A stretch of DNA of 64,000 bases, taken from contig OZ038387.1 in NCBI GenBank assembly GCA_964036045.1, positions 52,861,265 to 52,925,264 of the forward strand. The letters run 5' to 3'. Positions 61,451-64,000 of the stretch are shown piece after piece; positions within the stretch are counted from its first letter, which is position 1; each line of letters starts with the position of its first letter. The DNA comes from Eutreptiella sp. 'Long Island Sound 2002'. Lineage: Eukaryota > Euglenozoa > Euglenophyceae > Eutreptiales > Eutreptiaceae. The notes beneath the pieces are model-generated. The model worked only from the letters and a program-made list of their open reading frames with translations, was not told the DNA's origin and ran no database searches. The position numbers and the translations under genes are program-made.

Positions 61451-61821
61451 CTGGCACTTCGGGAACATGTTCCGGTGCTTCCGGAACATGTTCCGGTTCT
61501 TCCGGAAGATGTTCCGGCGCTTCCGGAACATGTTCCAGTCCTTCTGGAACATGTTCCGGCGCTTCCGGAACATGTTCCGGTCCTTCCGGAACATGTTCCG
61601 GTCCCTCCGGAACATGTTCCGGTCCTTCCGGAACATGTTCCGGTGCTTCCGGAACATGTTCCGGTCCTTCCGGAACATGTTCTGGCGCTTCCGGAACATG
61701 TTCCGGCGCTTCCGGAACATGTTCCGGTGCTTCCGGAACATGTTCCGGTGCTTCCGGAACATGTTCCGGTCCTTCCGGAACATGTTCCGGTCCTTCCGGA
61801 ACATGTTCCGGCGCTTCCGGA

Positions 61822-63780
61822 ACATGTTCCGGGGCTTCCGGAACACCGGAACATGTTCCGGCGCTTTCGGAACATGTTCCGGTCCTGCCGGGATATGTTG
61901 CGGTCCTTCCCGAACATGTTGCGGTCCTTCCGGAACATGTTCCGGCGCTTCCGGAACATGTTCCGGCGCTTCCGGAACATGTTCCGGTGCCGCCAGAACA
62001 TGTTCCGGTCCTTCCGGAACATGTTCCGGTCCTTCCGGAACATGTTCCGGCGCTTCCGGAACATGTTCCGGCGCTTTCGGAACATGTTCCGGTGCTTCCG
62101 GAACATGTTCCGGCGCTTCCGGAAAATGTTTCCGGTGCTTCCGGAACATGTTCCGGTCCTTCTGGAACATGTTCCGGTGCTTCCGGAACATGTTCCGGTG
62201 CTTCCGGAACGAGTTACGGTTCTTCTGGAACATGTTCCGGTGCTTCCGGAACATGCTCCGGTGCTTCCGGGACATGTTCCGGTCCTTCCGGAACATGTTC
62301 CGGTCCTTCCGGAACATGTTCCGGTCCTCCCGGAACATGTTCCGGTCCTTCCGGAACATGTTCCGGTCCTTCCGGAACATGTTCCGGCGCTTCCGGAACA
62401 TGTTCCGGTGCTTTCGGAACATGTTGCGGTCCTGCCGGGACATATTGCGGTCCTTCCCGAACATGTTGCGGTCCTTCCGAAACATGTTCCGGCGCTTCCG
62501 GAACATGTTCCGGCGCTTCCGGAACATGTTCCGGCGCTTCCGGAACACCGGAACATGTTCCGTTCCTTCCGGAACATGTTCCGGCGCTTCCGGAACACAC
62601 CGGAACATGTTCCGTTCTTTCCGGAACATGTTCCGGCGCTTCCGGAACATGTTCCGGTGTTTCCGGAACATGTTCCGGTGCTTCCGGAACGTGTTCCGGC
62701 GCTTCCGGAACACGTTCCGGCGCTTCCGGAACACGTTCCGGTACTTCCGGAACATGTTCCGGCGCCTCCGGAACATGTTCCGGCGCTTCCGGAATATGTT
62801 CCGGTGCTTCCGGAACATGTTCCGGTCCTTCCGGGACATGTTCCGGTCCTTCCGGAACATGTTCCGGTCCTCCCGGAACATGTTCCGGTCCTTCCGGAAC
62901 ATGTTCCGGTCCTTCCGGAACATGTTCCGGTCCTTCCGGAACATGTTGCGGTCCTTCCGGAACATGTTCCGGCGCTTCCGGAACATGTTCCGGTGCTTCC
63001 GGAACATGTTCCGGCGCTTCTGGAACATGTTCCGGTGCTTCCGGAACATGTTCCGGTGCTTCCGGAACATGTTCCGGTGCTTCCGGAACATGTTCCGGCG
63101 CTTCCGGAACATGTTCCGGCGCTTTCGGAACATGTTCCGGTCCTTCCGGAACATGTTCTGGTCCTTCCGGAACATGTTCCGGCGCTTCCGGAACATGTTC
63201 CGGTGCTTCCGGAACATGTTCCGGTGCTTCCGGAACATGTTCCGGTCGTTCCGGAACATGTTCCGGTCCTTCCGGAACATGTTCTGGCGCTTCCGGAACA
63301 TGTTCCGGCGCTTCCGGAACATGTTCCGGTCCTTCCGGAACATGTTCTGGTCCTTCCGGAACATGTTCCGGCGCTTCCGGAACATGTTCCGGTCCCTCCG
63401 GAACATGTTCCGGCGCTTCCGGAACATGTTCCGGTCCTTCCGGAACATGTTCCGGTCCTTCCGGAAAATGTTCCGGTCCTTCCGGAACATGTTCCGGTGC
63501 TTCTGGAACATGTTCTGGCGCTTCCGGAACATGTTCCGGTCCTTCCGGAACATGTTCCGGTCCTTCCGGAACATGTTCCGGCGCTTCCAAAACATGTTCC
63601 GGTCCTTCCGGAACATGTTCCGGTCCTTCCGGAACATGTTCCGGTCCTTCCGGAACATGTTCCGGTGCTTCCGGAACAAGTTCCGGTCCTTTCGGAACAT
63701 GTTCCGGTCCTTCCGGAACATGTTCCGGCGCCTCCGGAACATGTTCCGGCGCCTCCGGAACATGTTCCGGAAGGACCGGA
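61822..63780. repeat. ~1.9-kb block, copy 3 of 3
   Basis: This copy lies 4,877 bp downstream of copy 2 with all the same markers. At its right end it carries one more CGCCT unit than copy 2, after which the offset becomes 4,898 bp; the reversed AAGGA spacer is at 63,771. It continues into the CATGATCC and CTTTGGGAACATGTTCCC markers seen after copy 2, so the repeat period here is ~4.9 kb and runs off the end of the window. Confidence 0.92.
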
Positions 63781-64000
63781 ACATGTTCCGGTGCTTCCGG
63801 AACATGTTCCGGTCCTTCCGGAACATGATCCCGCGCTTCCGGAACATGTTCCGGTCCTTCCGGAACATGTTCCGGCGCTTCCGGAAAATGTTCCGGTCCT
63901 TTGGGAACATGTTCCCGTGCTTCCGGAACATGTTCCGGTGCTTCCGGAACATGTTCCGGTGCTTTCGGAACATGTTCGGGTCCTTCCGGAACATGTTCGG

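Larger units (their letters stand above)
40987..62140. repeat. 22-bp units with an inserted T (zones V-VI marker)
   Basis: Seventeen or so units read CATGTTTCCGG instead of CATGTTCCGG, near 40,987, 42,055, 42,288, 43,031, 44,098, 44,331, 45,265, 45,708, 45,879, 46,106, 48,322, 49,590, 50,790, 52,206, 55,517, 57,250 and 62,127. They are almost always followed by the TGCTT spacer, the exception noticed being TGCCT near 49,590, and in most cases preceded by CGCTT. None was seen before 40.9 kb. Each shifts all reading frames by one. Confidence 0.88.
6776..62600. repeat. 8-bp short units (AACACCGG / AATACCGG junctions)
   Basis: At close to 60 places the array reads CTTCCGGAACACCGGAACATG. Here 13 bp (right half of one palindrome plus spacer) are missing, leaving an 8-bp unit. 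Examples are 6,776, 7,351, 8,820, 10,058, 11,191, 15,326, 16,681, 17,843, 24,286, 30,219, 41,615, 43,658, 48,950, 51,247, 52,624, 55,954, 57,667 and 62,544. Nearly all are followed by TCCTT or CGCTT spacers after the next palindrome and preceded by TGCTT, CGCTT or GGCTT. None lies in 1-6,770 or 57,720-61,840. They often bound the higher-order repeat copies described above. Confidence 0.9.
1..64000. repeat. 21-bp palindromic satellite array (whole window)
   Basis: The entire window is a tandem array of a 21-bp unit made of the self-complementary 16-mer CCGGAACATGTTCCGG and a 5-bp spacer. The spacer is TGCTT, CGCTT or TCCTT in most units; rarer states are TGCCT, CGCCT, TCTTT, GGCTT, CGATT, CGGTT, TGCGT, TCGTT and CACTT. 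Point variants inside the palindrome include CCAG, CTGG, CCCG, CGGG, GTAC for ACATG, GATCC for GTTCC and GTTGC for GTTCC. The 21-bp register is broken only by small indels, giving 8-, 12-, 20-, 22- and 25-bp units. The first and last bases are both inside the array, so its true length is unknown. No promoter, RNA gene, mobile element or unique sequence interrupts it. That it is eukaryotic heterochromatic satellite DNA is inference from size and structure. Confidence 0.98.
47590..64000. repeat. Array zone VI: nested 2.4-, 4.7- and 4.9-kb repeats
   Basis: Zone VI carries TGCCGGGATATG (47,263, 48,994, 51,291, 51,966, 54,288, 55,998, 57,009, 61,886), TTCAGGCGCTTCCGAAAC, CCGTCGCTT, CTGCCTCC and, from 59 kb, CGGTT and AGGTT spacers. 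Nearly every stretch has a recognisable copy elsewhere in the zone. Only two reversed spacers occur, at 58,873 and 63,771. The array continues past position 64,000. Confidence 0.78.

Noticed and set aside
1-64000. Protein-coding genes, including the very long open frames on both strands
   Set aside because: All six frames are open because the unit is 21 bp without stops. Encoded proteins are pure heptapeptide repeats, frames change at random indels, and there is no start context, intron signal, unique domain or single preferred frame.
1-64000. CRISPR array (palindromic repeats separated by spacers)
   Set aside because: Spacers are only 5 bp and drawn from about three sequences, repeats are 16 bp and diverged, and no cas genes or leader exist. 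It is a simple satellite.
1-64000. Bacterial REP/BIME elements or integron attC sites
   Set aside because: Those are scattered or separated by genes and are longer imperfect hairpins. Sixty-four kilobases of continuous 21-bp repeat without a gene does not fit a bacterial genome.
1-64000. CENP-B box or known centromere satellite
   Set aside because: The unit has no match to the CENP-B box pattern (TTCG....A..CGGG), and the unit is far shorter than the ~171-bp alpha satellite. A centromeric role is possible but not shown by the sequence.
1-64000. Telomeric repeat array
   Set aside because: No TTAGGG-like, TTTAGGG-like or TTAGG runs occur; the unit is 21 bp and palindromic.
1-64000. Glucocorticoid or androgen receptor element
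   Set aside because: GAACA and TGTTC half-sites are present but abut directly. These receptors need a 3-bp gap between half-sites, so the spacing is wrong.
1-64000. Full three-box heat-shock elements
   Set aside because: TTCCGGAA gives two correctly spaced boxes, but the next box is separated by four bases (GAACATGTTC) rather than two, so a canonical three-box element is not formed.

Overview
The whole window is one uninterrupted satellite-DNA array with no gene in it. The unit is 21 bp: a perfect 16-bp palindrome, CCGGAACATGTTCCGG, followed by a 5-bp spacer. The spacer is nearly always TGCTT, CGCTT or TCCTT. About 3,000 units lie head to tail, and the array runs off both ends of the window. 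GC is about 57-62% per unit, and each unit carries two or three CpGs. I see no unique sequence, tRNA, rRNA, transposon, telomeric repeat or CRISPR anywhere. The organism cannot be named from this. Tens of kilobases of simple satellite with higher-order repeats indicate a eukaryotic chromosome (centromeric, pericentromeric, subtelomeric or another heterochromatic block) and not a bacterial or viral genome.

Because 21 is a multiple of 3 and the common units contain no stop in any frame, all six frames stay open for hundreds to thousands of codons; the longest spans 8,860-33,984 on the + strand. These frames read endless heptapeptides such as FRNMFRC, PEHVPVL and SGTCSGA. They are by-products of the repeat, not genes.

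The array is a mosaic of locally amplified subfamilies, recognisable by diagnostic variant units. 1-6.8 kb: 22-bp units with an extra A, GTAC variants and a 567-bp (27-unit) higher-order repeat (HOR). 6.8-16.3 kb: first 8-bp 'short units', ATGGTCC, TTACGGTCG and CATGCTTCGG variants, and 800-bp and ~1.3-1.5-kb duplications. 16.3-33.4 kb: 25-bp units with TTCCTTCC spacers, the TTGCGGTGCTTGCGG and CCTCGGGAACATG markers, and HORs of 0.86, 1.1, 3.0 and 4.15 kb. 33.4-38.5 kb: dense runs of units whose spacer is reverse-complemented. 38.5-47.5 kb: 1,050-bp and 2,043-bp HORs, 22-bp units with an extra T, and the TGCCGGGA marker. 47.5-64 kb: nested HORs of about 2.4, 4.7 and 4.9 kb plus a 0.78-0.86-kb triplication.

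The notable features are structural: a palindrome every 21.0 bp (two helical turns, seven units per 147-bp nucleosome core), a three-letter spacer 'alphabet', spacer-orientation switches at palindromes, and nested duplications whose offsets are mostly whole numbers of units. No function can be assigned. Near-identical copies several kilobases apart also mean that exact copy number depends on assembly quality. All positions and offsets come from reading by eye; percent identities were not computed.
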